Part shown: one piece after another, positions 17,877 through 26,835 of the stretch
Layout of the letters: each line of letters opens with the position of its first letter
Position numbering within the stretch: the first letter of the stretch is position 1
NCBI GenBank assembly: GCA_013286205.1
Contig: JABDGD010000007.1
Location: forward strand, 1-64,000
Length of the DNA: 64,000 bases
Origin: Candidatus Firestoneibacteriota bacterium
GTDB taxonomy: Bacteria > Oederibacteriota > Muellerivitia > Muellerivitales > Muellerivitaceae
Direction: 5' to 3'
Translations under genes and position numbers: made by a program
Notes under the pieces: model-generated
The model's database searches: none
What the model saw: only the letters and a program-made list of their open reading frames with translations
What the model was told of the DNA's origin: nothing

Positions 17877-18447
17877 TTCGTTGTTCCAAAAAAGAATTCC
17901 AGGTTTCCAATAAACGTCCATGAACCTTCATATTGTTCTCTAACAGATGCGAGATTGTCATTGAACATTTCATCAACACCGCTTGGGTCAGGCTCTTTTT
18001 TGCAGCTTTCCGAACCAATTCCACTCCCGCAAACCGACGCCCCGGTTCAATAAAGTCAGCCACAAATACAACTTGAGCAAGAGAAGACATCGCAGGACTA
18101 CCCAAAGTATGCCGACGAATGGCGTCCAGAAGACGAGCGTCCCTAATGCCCCATTTGTTCAAAGCGATTGAAGCGCCGGCATGAGGGTGCCACAGCGCGG
18201 GAATTCGAATTTCATCCATGTCCAATTTAAAGGGACTTTTTTTAATCCAGGCGGCCATCTCAGTTTTGGGCAGCTCTTTAGCGCAGTCATGGAGCCAGGC
18301 GGCCAATTCCGCTTTGTCTGGCGACAATCCATATCGGATAGCGAGTTTTCGGGCGGTTAAAACCACTCCCTGAATGTGCAGATACCGCTTAGAGCTAACC
18401 TGAGTACTGACCCATTTTTTAATTTCATCATTTTTTTTCGAGGTCAT
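17866..18447 (-). CDS. yqeK: YqeK-type HD-domain hydrolase (probable Ap4A hydrolase)
   Basis: The 193-residue HD-superfamily protein has the motif pattern H23-x-Q, LHDCAKELP (HD at about 53-54), LWHPHAGA (about 85-92), RRHTLGSPAMS and a distal Asp in VFVADFIEPGR. This is characteristic of YqeK, which symmetrically cleaves diadenosine tetraphosphate. The metal ligands are all visible. YqeK is normally next to nadD; in this genome nadD-rsfS lies 14 kb away and yqeK travels with the LytR_C gene and yggT instead. It follows yggT by 21 nt. Confidence 0.88.
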   Translation of the reverse strand: MTSKKNDEIKKWVSTQVSSKRYLHIQGVVLTARKLAIRYGLSPDKAELAAWLHDCAKELPKTEMAAWIKKSPFKLDMDEIRIPALWHPHAGASIALNKWGIRDARLLDAIRRHTLGSPAMSSLAQVVFVADFIEPGRRFAGVELVRKAAKKSLTQAVLMKCSMTISHLLENNMKVHGRLLETWNSFLEQRNEN

Positions 18448-18468
18448 ATCCGCCCGTATTTAACCTGA

Positions 18469-18771
18469 TCAGTGAAGCCGATTAGCCAAGTCATAAAGCG
18501 TGGCGATAAGAAAGCTGCGAATGAAATACAAAGACAATAGCGCGCAAAGAGGCGAAAGGTCTAATCCGTTCATTTTCCAGGGCGGCAGAAGCTTACGAAA
18601 AGGCGAAAGAAAGGGTTCGGAAATGGCCACAATGATCTTCACAAATTGGTTATAGCTATCAGCGTTGGCCCAGGACAAAATCACGCGGATCACGATCACA
18701 ATTTCCAGCGATTGAAACAAAACATCCAACACACTTGCCAAAGCACTCAATAAGTTTCCCGCGACAAACAT
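18469..18771 (-). CDS. YggT family membrane protein
   Basis: The 100-residue protein has two hydrophobic segments (about 12-37 and 72-95) flanking the conserved VRVILSWANADSYNQFVKIIVAISEPFLSPFRKLLPP segment in pieces typical of YggT/Ycf19. The family is linked to membrane organisation and cell division or osmotic tolerance in various bacteria, and to cytochrome assembly in plastids; the molecular role is unclear. AAGGGGG lies upstream of the ATG. It is nine bases from the M16 protease stop, in the same run. Confidence 0.87.
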   Translation of the reverse strand: MFVAGNLLSALASVLDVLFQSLEIVIVIRVILSWANADSYNQFVKIIVAISEPFLSPFRKLLPPWKMNGLDLSPLCALLSLYFIRSFLIATLYDLANRLH

Positions 18772-18780
18772 GAATCCCCC

Positions 18781-21366
18781 TTATTTTTTGGGCGTTAACA
18801 ACACCCACGTATGGTTTGCGGTTGTTAAATACTTCTTGGCCAGCCTTTGAACATCCTCGGCAGTCACAACATTAATCAGCTTTGCGTAACGATCTATAGT
18901 AGAAATGCCAAAACCAATCAATTCATGGCGGCCTAAAGCGAATAATTGAGCCCGGTTCGACTGCTGGCCTACTTGAAACAGCCCGATCATGTAGCTCTTG
19001 GCTCTTTGTAATTCTTCAGCAGATATCTTACGATTTGCCACCGATTGCAAAACGTCCAACAACCCCTGTTTGGCCTCAGCCACCTTCGAGGGAGCGCAGC
19101 CAATATAGATTTGATAGACACCGGCTTTTTCAGCCGAATCATGAGCGCCATAAACGCTGTAAGCCAAACTTCTTTTTTCGCGCAACTGCACAAACAGCTC
19201 CCCACCCATCCCGCTCAGAATCGTGTTCAGAACGCGGAAAGCGAAAAACTCATCAGATCTAAAGGTTGGCGCTCGAAAACCCAAAACTAAACTCGCCTGA
19301 TTATTTTCAGTTTGCATTTGATACTCAACAGGATTCAATTGGCCTACCGAGCTTTTCTTGGCTTTAAAGTTATTGTGAATGGGATAGGCCTTAAGCTTTT
19401 CGTCTAAAAGGTCTTTAATTTCTTCTCCGTTTGCGTCACCCACCACAACCCAGGTCATATTTTTGTTAGAAAAGCGTTCCGAATGCCAACGGCGTATGGC
19501 TTGAGGCGTAATAGACTTAATGGACTCTTCAGTCCCCATAGGAATGTGAGCGTAAGGAGTGTTTTTAAAAGTGAGCCTATCGGAATGAAGCATGGAATAT
19601 TCTGAAGGATCATCTTTCAGTCTTTTTAAAGCCGCTATTTGCATTTGCTTTTCTTTTTTAATTTCCACATCCGAAAAAAGCGGCAAGAAAGTGGTTTCGA
19701 GCAGCAAGTCTAACGAAGCTTCAAAATTGGCTTTGAGACTTTCCAACGTCAGGCTCCAATAGTCCTTATCCATTTGAGTATCTAAATGCGAAGCGAGACT
19801 TTCGGTTTCCCGTGAAAAATCCTCATGGTTTCGTTTTTGAGTTCCCTTAAAGAGGCATTTAGTCATCAGGCTGGTAATTCCCTGATTGGCGGAGGTTTCA
19901 TTTAAAAAACCGCCCTTTACAAAAAGACCCAGCGATAAAAGAGGAAGACCTTTTCGTTCCTTCACAATCAACTCGGAACCGTTTTGCAGCTTGAATCGTT
20001 TGATAGCCTTTTGTTTCGAAGCAGTCGCTTTTTTTGCGGGCACCACGGGTCTAAAACCCTGTTCTAACAAGCTTTGCCAATGAGCCGCTCTGCGGTCAAT
20101 TTTTTGCGCTTTGGGATGATAAAGAACTAAAGAAGCTCGGCTTGGCTTTAGATACTGAAGTGCCACTCTTTGCAAATCTTCGGATTTGACCGCGTTGAGT
20201 TTCTTAATAAATGCGTCTTCTAATTGGTAGTCGCCTTGCAATTCCCAAAAGCCTAAGGATTTCGCCTGACCGTCCACACTTTGCTTTTCATAAACTTTTG
20301 AGGCTTTAATTTTAGTTTTAATTTTGAGCAATTCTTTTTCATCCACCCCGTGGGTGATCAAATGACGGACTTCCTTCATCATTTCAACCAAGAGTTTGTC
20401 GATTCGTTTAAGATCGGTCAAAGCCTGAAAAAGGAAGGCTCCGCCGAATTTACCAATAAAAAACTCAGTGCCGACTTCATCAGCCAATTGCATTTTTTCT
20501 CTGATGGATAAATTGAGGCGACTGGCATGGCCTTCACCCAGGATAGAATCCAAAACTTCTAATGCCGCGGCATCGGGGTGCGTAATCGCCACCGAGGGAT
20601 AACCTAGCGAGAGATATACCTGTTGCACTTCTCCAGCCTCGGTATAAACCTGCAGCTTTTTGGGTTCGCTATCAAACTTAAAATGACGGTGAGGCGCCTT
20701 AACCGAGGACTTCGATTCAAAATTCTTTGAGATCCAGTTAATGATCTTCTTGGAGGAAACATCGCCCACAATGGAAATCACCGTATTCGATGGCACATAA
20801 TGTTTTTGGTAATAATTTAAAAGCTTTTCGCGCGGCACGCCACGCAAGACGTCCATGTCGCCGATGACCGGCCAGTGGTAGGGATTCTTTTGGTAGAGGA
20901 TTCGGAATAACAGTTCCCAAGACCAGCTCCAGGGATCGTCCCGACGCATACGCATTTCCTCAAAAACTACTTCTTTTTCCTTTTCCAACTCGCCCGCATC
21001 AAAGACCGAATTGAGATAAGCGTCAAATTCCACTTCAAGGGCTTTTTCAATTTGATCACTGGGAAGAACCACATAAAAACAGGTGTGTTCGAAACTGGTA
21101 AAGGCGTTCAAGTAGCCGCCCGCGGATTCAACTTCGCGCGAGATGGCTCCCACGCCGCGATTGGTGGTTCCTTTAAAAATCATGTGCTCAATCAAGTGAG
21201 CCATTCCCCGCTCGTCAGGCTGTTCGTCGATGGAACCGGCCTCAATCCAGAGGTTCAGGGAAACGACCGGGCTGGAGGAATCCTCTTTAATCAAAAGGGT
21301 AGCGCCGTTGTTCAATCGGTATCGAACAACGCCGTTGGCATCAGTCGTCATTTTGCTTTTTTTCAT
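18781..21366 (-). CDS. Tandem-domain M16 zinc peptidase
   Basis: The 861-residue protein comprises two M16 halves. The first (about residues 12-440) carries the inverted zinc motif H57-L-I-E60-H61 followed by the distal glutamate region EKEKEVVFEEMRMRRDDP. The second (about 455-860) has SLMTK in place of the zinc motif, so is catalytically inactive, but keeps the REKRSLAYSVYG substrate-clamp Arg/Tyr. One active plus one inactive half matches pitrilysin and PqqL-type enzymes. No signal peptide is apparent, so it should be cytoplasmic unless exported otherwise. It starts only 20 nt after the tRNA-Leu 3' end and lacks a good ribosome site. Confidence 0.92.
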   Translation of the reverse strand: MKKSKMTTDANGVVRYRLNNGATLLIKEDSSSPVVSLNLWIEAGSIDEQPDERGMAHLIEHMIFKGTTNRGVGAISREVESAGGYLNAFTSFEHTCFYVVLPSDQIEKALEVEFDAYLNSVFDAGELEKEKEVVFEEMRMRRDDPWSWSWELLFRILYQKNPYHWPVIGDMDVLRGVPREKLLNYYQKHYVPSNTVISIVGDVSSKKIINWISKNFESKSSVKAPHRHFKFDSEPKKLQVYTEAGEVQQVYLSLGYPSVAITHPDAAALEVLDSILGEGHASRLNLSIREKMQLADEVGTEFFIGKFGGAFLFQALTDLKRIDKLLVEMMKEVRHLITHGVDEKELLKIKTKIKASKVYEKQSVDGQAKSLGFWELQGDYQLEDAFIKKLNAVKSEDLQRVALQYLKPSRASLVLYHPKAQKIDRRAAHWQSLLEQGFRPVVPAKKATASKQKAIKRFKLQNGSELIVKERKGLPLLSLGLFVKGGFLNETSANQGITSLMTKCLFKGTQKRNHEDFSRETESLASHLDTQMDKDYWSLTLESLKANFEASLDLLLETTFLPLFSDVEIKKEKQMQIAALKRLKDDPSEYSMLHSDRLTFKNTPYAHIPMGTEESIKSITPQAIRRWHSERFSNKNMTWVVVGDANGEEIKDLLDEKLKAYPIHNNFKAKKSSVGQLNPVEYQMQTENNQASLVLGFRAPTFRSDEFFAFRVLNTILSGMGGELFVQLREKRSLAYSVYGAHDSAEKAGVYQIYIGCAPSKVAEAKQGLLDVLQSVANRKISAEELQRAKSYMIGLFQVGQQSNRAQLFALGRHELIGFGISTIDRYAKLINVVTAEDVQRLAKKYLTTANHTWVLLTPKK

Positions 21367-21386
21367 TAAGGACTCAGGTAAAAGAA

Positions 21387-21473
21387 TGGTGCGGAAGGGG
21401 GGAGTTGAACCCCCATGAGGTTGCCCCCGCTAGCACCTGAAGCTAGTGCGTCTGCCAGTTTCGCCACTTCCGC
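21387..21473 (-). tRNA. tRNA-Leu (CAG)
   Basis: The 87-nt gene includes an encoded CCA (21387-21389). The acceptor GCGGAAG pairs with CTTCCGC (21391-21397), the anticodon arm is CTAGC-TTCAGGT-GCTAG with anticodon CAG, there is a long variable arm as expected for Leu, and the T loop is TTCAACT. A near-consensus promoter lies 47 nt upstream, and the M16 gene follows with no terminator. Confidence 0.96.
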
Positions 21474-21485
21474 GCTGATCAGCGC
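21472..21485 (-). repeat. 14-bp perfect palindrome at the tRNA-Leu 5' end
   Basis: GCGCTGATCAGCGC is self-complementary and includes the first two bases of tRNA-Leu. In the precursor it could form a 5' leader hairpin that competes with the acceptor stem next to the RNase P site. It could equally be a DNA-binding site. Confidence 0.6.
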
Positions 21486-21519
21486 AATTCCGTGAAAAGC
21501 TTGTTTCAAAGAGGGGCGT

Positions 21520-21548
21520 AGTATAAAGTAGCGTCAAAACAGTGTCAA
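21520..21548 (-). promoter_or_regulatory. Near-consensus sigma-70 promoter for tRNA-Leu and the following run
   Basis: TTGACA (21543-21548), exactly 17 bp, then TATACT (21520-21525) on the minus strand. Predicted start near 21513, about 40 nt before the tRNA. It is one of the best promoters in the window and could drive the whole run down to glyA. Confidence 0.85.
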
Positions 21549-21623
21549 GCAAGGCCCAAACGGGTCGTTTTAACCCAAACCCATCCCGTTTCATCTTCGT
21601 CAGTGACTCCCAAAGGAAAATGA

Positions 21624-23675
21624 GTGTTTAACCGCAAGAAAAAAGACAGTAAGAGTAAATCAAAAAAAAGTTTCAGCCCTTTCAGCAAGAACAAAAACAA
21701 GAAACGCTTCAAACTCGAACCTAAAAAAGACTTTCGCGATAAGAAATCCGGTTCTTCCAGCTCCAGCGGCATGGAAGTGGTCGGTATCGTACAGGCCAAC
21801 GAGAAGGGTTTTGGATTTCTCATACCCGAAGACGGCTCACCCGATGTGTTCGTCCCCCCCAGGGCCATGCGCGGCGTGCTTAACGGCGACACCGTGAAGG
21901 CTACGGTCGTTCCCGACACCCGTAAGGCGGGCGGTTTTGTCGCCGAAACCACCGTGGTTGTCCAAAGAGCCCACACCAACATGGTCGGCACCATTTTGAA
22001 GGATTACGACAATTACTATTTAAAGGCCGATGACTTTAGAGTCACCCAACCCATTTTCATACAGCGCGGTTCCCTGAAGCCTGAAGAAGGTAAAAAGGCC
22101 GTGGTGAAAATTATTAAATGGCCCGAAAACGACAATCTCATGGAAGGCCAGCTGATTGAAATTTTAGGTCTGGCCGGTGATCCCACCATTGATATCAAAA
22201 CCATTATCCGGAAATACCAATGGCCCGAATCCTTTCCACCCGAAGTGGAAGCGCAGGTAAAACCTCTGCCCGAAAACCCCACGGAAGCCGATTGGGCTGG
22301 CCGCATGGATTTACGTCATGAAATGATCATGACCATCGATGGCGCTGATGCCAAAGACTTTGACGACGCTATTTCTCTCTTTAAATATGACAACGGCAAC
22401 TATGTGTTAGGCGTTCACATCGCTGATGTGTCTCATTATGTAACTCCAGACACACCTTTGGATAAAGAAGCTCAAGCCCGCTCCACCAGCATGTATCTGG
22501 CCGACCGCGTTCTGCCTATGCTTCCCCACACCATCTCGGATGGCCTTTGCTCTTTAAGAGAAGGCGTACCCCGCCTGACCACCAGCGCTTTTATTACCTA
22601 TGACAAATCGGGCACTCAGCTTCGAACCGAGTTCAAACTCTCGGTTATCCAAAGCTCACGCCGGGGTATATACGAAGAGGTTCAGGCGGTATTGGACGGC
22701 ACCGCAGACGAGGCCCTTAAGGAAAAGTATTCCAAACAGCTTCCCATGCTTAAGGAAATGGCCAATTTATCCAAACTTATCCGCAAACAGCGCGACACCT
22801 CCGGCGCTTTGGATTTTGACTTCCCTGAAATCCGCGCGGTTTTGGACAAAAATGGTTTGGTCGTTGACGTGCGTAAAAAAGAGCGCCAGAACAGCAACAA
22901 ACTCATTGAGGATTTCATGATTGCCGCCAACGAAGCGGTCGCCACCTATTTGCAGCAACAGCAAATCCCCACGCTATACCGCATCCACGAGGCTCCCAAT
23001 CATTCGGATGTGGAAGATTTACTCAATTTCTTGAAGGCTTATCATGTTCCCTTTAAGAACTTCGATCTCACCACTCCACTGGGCATGCAGGGTCTTATTA
23101 AGTCGGTCAAAGGCACCACGTTGGAGACGGTTATTTCCAGTCTGGCCTTGCGCTCGTTGAAACTGGCGGTTTACGCCACCCGCAACGCTGGTCACTTTGG
23201 TCTGGCACTGAAGTCTTACTGCCACTTCACTTCACCCATCCGCCGTTATCCTGATTTGATCGTGCACCGCTCGCTCAAACAGCTCATCCAGAAGAACCGC
23301 GATACCAAGATGGTGAAGTATGAAAAGCTGGCCCTCCACTGCAGCCAGCAGGAACGGACGGCTGAAAAGGCTGAACGTGAAAGCCAAAAGGTCATGCAAT
23401 TGCGCTTCATGGAAAACAAGGTTTATCAGGTATTCGATGGCATCGTGAAGCATTTAACCGCTTATGGCGCCTATGTGGAACTGACGCCCTACGGCATTGA
23501 GGGCTTTCTGCCTTTGGAAAACATGCGCGATGACGATTACCGCTTTGACGCCAACACCATGATCATGCAGGGTCAAAGAGGCTCGGTTATCCGAATCATG
23601 GATAAGATGAGCGTTAAAGTTCTGGCGGTCGACATGATCTTCCAGAGACTGTTGTTGGCTAAAAACTATGGCTGA
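21624..23675 (+). CDS. rnr: Ribonuclease R (RNB-family exonuclease)
   Basis: The 683-residue processive 3'-5' exoribonuclease degrades structured RNA and assists tmRNA quality control. GTG start with AAGGA upstream. Layout: a very basic Lys/Ser-rich tail (1-40), cold-shock/OB domain (about 50-130), RNB catalytic domain (about 225-550) with the Mg-binding DGADAKDFDDAIS and SPIRRYPDL, and a C-terminal S1 domain (about 598-680). It lacks the N-terminal winged helix of E. coli RNase R, which explains the shorter length. The leader 21558-21591 holds an inverted repeat AAACGGG/CCCGTTT. The smpB start overlaps its end. Confidence 0.95.
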   Translation: MFNRKKKDSKSKSKKSFSPFSKNKNKKRFKLEPKKDFRDKKSGSSSSSGMEVVGIVQANEKGFGFLIPEDGSPDVFVPPRAMRGVLNGDTVKATVVPDTRKAGGFVAETTVVVQRAHTNMVGTILKDYDNYYLKADDFRVTQPIFIQRGSLKPEEGKKAVVKIIKWPENDNLMEGQLIEILGLAGDPTIDIKTIIRKYQWPESFPPEVEAQVKPLPENPTEADWAGRMDLRHEMIMTIDGADAKDFDDAISLFKYDNGNYVLGVHIADVSHYVTPDTPLDKEAQARSTSMYLADRVLPMLPHTISDGLCSLREGVPRLTTSAFITYDKSGTQLRTEFKLSVIQSSRRGIYEEVQAVLDGTADEALKEKYSKQLPMLKEMANLSKLIRKQRDTSGALDFDFPEIRAVLDKNGLVVDVRKKERQNSNKLIEDFMIAANEAVATYLQQQQIPTLYRIHEAPNHSDVEDLLNFLKAYHVPFKNFDLTTPLGMQGLIKSVKGTTLETVISSLALRSLKLAVYATRNAGHFGLALKSYCHFTSPIRRYPDLIVHRSLKQLIQKNRDTKMVKYEKLALHCSQQERTAEKAERESQKVMQLRFMENKVYQVFDGIVKHLTAYGAYVELTPYGIEGFLPLENMRDDDYRFDANTMIMQGQRGSVIRIMDKMSVKVLAVDMIFQRLLLAKNYG

Positions 23676-24129
23676 GCGCGCGCCCACCCTTCAAAACCGA
23701 AAAGCCGGCCACGATTACCACATCTATGAAACTTATGAGGCGGGTATCGCGCTGGAAGGCTGTGAAGTCAAATCTATCCGCAACGGCAAAGCCAATCTGC
23801 AGGATAGTTTTGCTCGGATTGAAGGTACTGGGGTCAAACTGTACGGTATGCACATTTCACCTTACGAGCAAGGCAACCGCTACAATCCCGATCCTACCCG
23901 CGAACGCAAGCTTCTTTTAAACCGAAGCGAGATCAATAAGCTCACTTCTCGGGTCCAAGAAAAAGGCCTCACCATGGTGCCTGTGAAACTTTATTTCAAA
24001 CATGGCCGGGTTAAAATTTTGCTGGCGGTCGCCAAGGGTAAAACCACGGTAGATAAGCGGAATAAGCTGAAGGAAAAAGAAGCCAGCCGGGATATCGACA
24101 GGGCTTTAAGAAACAGACAGAAGAACTAA
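23668..24129 (+). CDS. smpB: SsrA-binding protein SmpB
   Basis: The 153-residue partner of tmRNA in ribosome rescue. Recognisable segments are the N-terminal NRKAGHDYHIYETYEAGIALEGCEVKS (in pieces), GKANLQDSFARI, and the basic C-terminal tail KTTVDKRNKLKEKEASRDIDRALR, which folds into the decoding centre. It overlaps the rnr 3' end by eight bases, a sensible pairing since RNase R and SmpB act in the same quality-control pathway. ssrA itself was not found in the window. It is convergent with the gene at 24131, one base away. Confidence 0.97.
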   Translation: MAERAPTLQNRKAGHDYHIYETYEAGIALEGCEVKSIRNGKANLQDSFARIEGTGVKLYGMHISPYEQGNRYNPDPTRERKLLLNRSEINKLTSRVQEKGLTMVPVKLYFKHGRVKILLAVAKGKTTVDKRNKLKEKEASRDIDRALRNRQKN

Positions 24130-24130
24130 A

Positions 24131-26734
24131 TCATTTGTGTTGGTAGTCTTTCACAAACTTCAAAAAGTTTACCTCTGACAACGGATGGCTAAAGATATAG
24201 CCCTGCACATTGTCGCACTGATGGCTCTTCAAGAAGGTCAACTGCCCTTCCGTTTCCACACCTTCGGCAACCACGTTTAACTTCAAGCTGTGCGCAAGGG
24301 CCACCACGGCGTTAACAATGGCAGCATCGTTCGGATCAGTCGTAATATCCCGCACAAAAGAACGGTCAATCTTGAGGGTTTCCAACGGGAATCGTTTCAG
24401 ATAGCTCAAAGACGAGTAACCTGTTCCAAAGTCATCCAAGGACAAGTGAATCTTCATTTTTTTCAGTTCATTTAACGCCGCAATTGTGAAATCGGCGTTC
24501 TTCATGGCGATACTTTCGGTGACTTCTAAACCCAAACAAGCCGGATCTAAACCCGTATCCGAAATAATCTTGGCGATGGTTGGTACTAAGTTGAGCTGTT
24601 GAAATTGACGCGCTGAAAGGTTTACGCCGATACACATCTTGGGATAACCAGCCGCCTGCCATTTCATGCTTTGTTCACAAACTTTTTTAATGATCCATTC
24701 CCCTATCGGCACAATCAAACCAGTCTCTTCCGCCAGACCGATAAACTCATTGGGGAAAACCAAACCTAAATCGGGATGCTGCCAGCGCACTAAAGCTTCC
24801 GCGCCGATAATTTTTTGAGTTACCAGGCTAATTTGCGGCTGGTAATAAACCACGAACTCTTCTTTTTCCAGGGCACGGCGCAGACTGTTTTCCATCAATA
24901 GCTGCTTAAAGGCGCTGACGTTCATTCCAGAGGCATAAAGCTGGTAGTTATTGCGTCCTTGGTCCTTTGCCCGGTACATGGCGGTTTCCGCGTTTTTCAT
25001 CAACAATTCAGAACTTTCACCGTCATCCGGGTAGAAAGCAATCCCAATGGAGGTAGTTACATGCAATTCATGTTCATTGAGTTTGAAGGGCGTCATCAAC
25101 AGTTCGATAATTTTTTGAGCGTGATCAGTCGCTTCTTCCACCTTATTGACCTGCGGCATCAACAACGTAAACTCATCGCCGCCGAAACGGGCAATGGTCT
25201 CGTTTTCACCCAAGACACCTAAAAGTCTTTCGGAAACCGCCACCAAAAGTTTGTCCCCCAAAAGATGGCCCAGGGTTTCGTTAATGTTCTTAAAACGGTC
25301 CAAGTCCAACACGATCACAGCCAGCATTTGCTTGTTGCGATGCGAGTTCTTCATCGCCTGTTCTAACCGATCTTTGAACAGAGTGCGGTTGGGCAAATTG
25401 GTTAAAACATCATAGTAAGCTTGGCGGCGAATAGTTTCTTCCGCGCGTTTTCTATCTGTGATGTCGCGGGCAATGGCTTGGACTACTTTGTTGTCATCCC
25501 ATTGGAATATATGCGCGTTTATTTCCATGGGAATCTTCATCCCATTTTTGGAAACGTGGCTCTTTTCGTAGGTCAGATTCGGCTGCAGAAGAAGCTTTTT
25601 AATGTTTTTAGAAACTTCTCCCACCGCTTCCGGAACCGCCAGATCCAGCGGCGTCATATCGAGTAATTCACTTCGGCTATATCCCAACTTGGAACAAGCC
25701 ACATCATTGACTTCAACAAACTTCCCGGGGACCCCGTCGTTTGTTAGTTTATAAATAAAAATGGCGTCAATCGCGTTATTAAAAAGTTCTTTAAACTTAT
25801 CTTCGTTTTCTTTCAGCGCCCGATGGTTGCTCTTGCGCTCCAACACACTGGCGAACATTTCGGCTGTAATTTTAAAGAGAAGCAAGTCTTCATCAGTCCA
25901 TTTTTTGGGCGCGCGCAGAGTGCTAAAGGTAAGCCATCCCTTGAGTGCTCCGTCCGTAATCATGGGCACCACCACAATGGATTGAACCCCCCGGGCTTTT
26001 AGCAGCGCCTTTTCGGCACCTGCTTCGGGCGGCAATTCATCCGGCGATGAAACGTGGAGAACATTTAACTCTTTGATTTTTTTAGGGAACCAGTTGTACT
26101 TTGACAAATCAAAGTCACTGCTGGTAAAGGGCGTTTCTTTTACATCGGGGGCACTCCAAGAGTAAGACGGCGCCATGCTGTTAGTGTTTGAAAACATAAA
26201 AATTCTATCGATGCCAATAAACTCACCAATGGCTTTAATCGCGTTGTTAACTCCAGCTTCAATTAAGTTAGGGGCCAAATTAATGAAGTGGGACGACAAG
26301 GTCGTGATTAATTTTTCAAATTCGGCGCTCTGTTTTAACGCGTTCGCCATGCGTTTCTGTTCCGTGATGTTACGCACCACCAAAACCACATTGGCCTTTT
26401 CCCCCTCAGTGACCGTGTTGGTGGTGATTTCAACGTGGGCCAATTGACCGCTTTTTTGAAGCAGTATAGTTTCCAAGCGAGGGGAATTTTGACGGTGGCT
26501 GACCGAAGCCGTCAAATAATCTTGAATGATTTTCTTCTTATCTTCAGGGATAAAATCAAAAAAGGAATTTAACTCAATCAGTTCTTTTTCTGAGTAGCCT
26601 GTTATTTTGGAGAATGCTTCGTTGGTGTAAATAATTTTTGGCAGGCTTAAAACCAACACGCCTTCGCCGAAATCGCTGATCGCTTTGAGCAAAACATGAT
26701 CAAGGGACGTATGTATAAGGTTAGGAACGTTCAA
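24131..26734 (-). CDS. PAS-GAF-PAS-GGDEF-EAL cyclic-di-GMP signalling protein
   Basis: The 867-residue cytoplasmic protein has a TTG start with AAAGG upstream. Domains in order: PAS (15-125, ending RNITEQKRM), GAF (145-300), PAS (313-428, ending RDITDRKRAEE), GGDEF (435-600, GGDEF intact at 518-522) and EAL (612-855). The EAL residues look complete: EAL 646-648, NLSARQF, LEVTES, LDDFGTGYSS, LKIDRSF, AEGVET and QGYIFS. So a phosphodiesterase and possibly a cyclase are present. The RxxD inhibitory site before GGDEF reads GENE, so product inhibition is unlikely. No transmembrane helix is seen; input is probably via small ligands or redox. Confidence 0.95.
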   Translation of the reverse strand: MNVPNLIHTSLDHVLLKAISDFGEGVLVLSLPKIIYTNEAFSKITGYSEKELIELNSFFDFIPEDKKKIIQDYLTASVSHRQNSPRLETILLQKSGQLAHVEITTNTVTEGEKANVVLVVRNITEQKRMANALKQSAEFEKLITTLSSHFINLAPNLIEAGVNNAIKAIGEFIGIDRIFMFSNTNSMAPSYSWSAPDVKETPFTSSDFDLSKYNWFPKKIKELNVLHVSSPDELPPEAGAEKALLKARGVQSIVVVPMITDGALKGWLTFSTLRAPKKWTDEDLLLFKITAEMFASVLERKSNHRALKENEDKFKELFNNAIDAIFIYKLTNDGVPGKFVEVNDVACSKLGYSRSELLDMTPLDLAVPEAVGEVSKNIKKLLLQPNLTYEKSHVSKNGMKIPMEINAHIFQWDDNKVVQAIARDITDRKRAEETIRRQAYYDVLTNLPNRTLFKDRLEQAMKNSHRNKQMLAVIVLDLDRFKNINETLGHLLGDKLLVAVSERLLGVLGENETIARFGGDEFTLLMPQVNKVEEATDHAQKIIELLMTPFKLNEHELHVTTSIGIAFYPDDGESSELLMKNAETAMYRAKDQGRNNYQLYASGMNVSAFKQLLMENSLRRALEKEEFVVYYQPQISLVTQKIIGAEALVRWQHPDLGLVFPNEFIGLAEETGLIVPIGEWIIKKVCEQSMKWQAAGYPKMCIGVNLSARQFQQLNLVPTIAKIISDTGLDPACLGLEVTESIAMKNADFTIAALNELKKMKIHLSLDDFGTGYSSLSYLKRFPLETLKIDRSFVRDITTDPNDAAIVNAVVALAHSLKLNVVAEGVETEGQLTFLKSHQCDNVQGYIFSHPLSEVNFLKFVKDYQHK

Positions 26735-26835
26735 TTTCTTACCTTTGTTTGGCTGACTACCCTTTGGGCCTATTTATAATACTCCCAAAATGTCACAAAT
26801 TCGACAAACTTAGGTAACCGTTTAGGGTACAGAAA

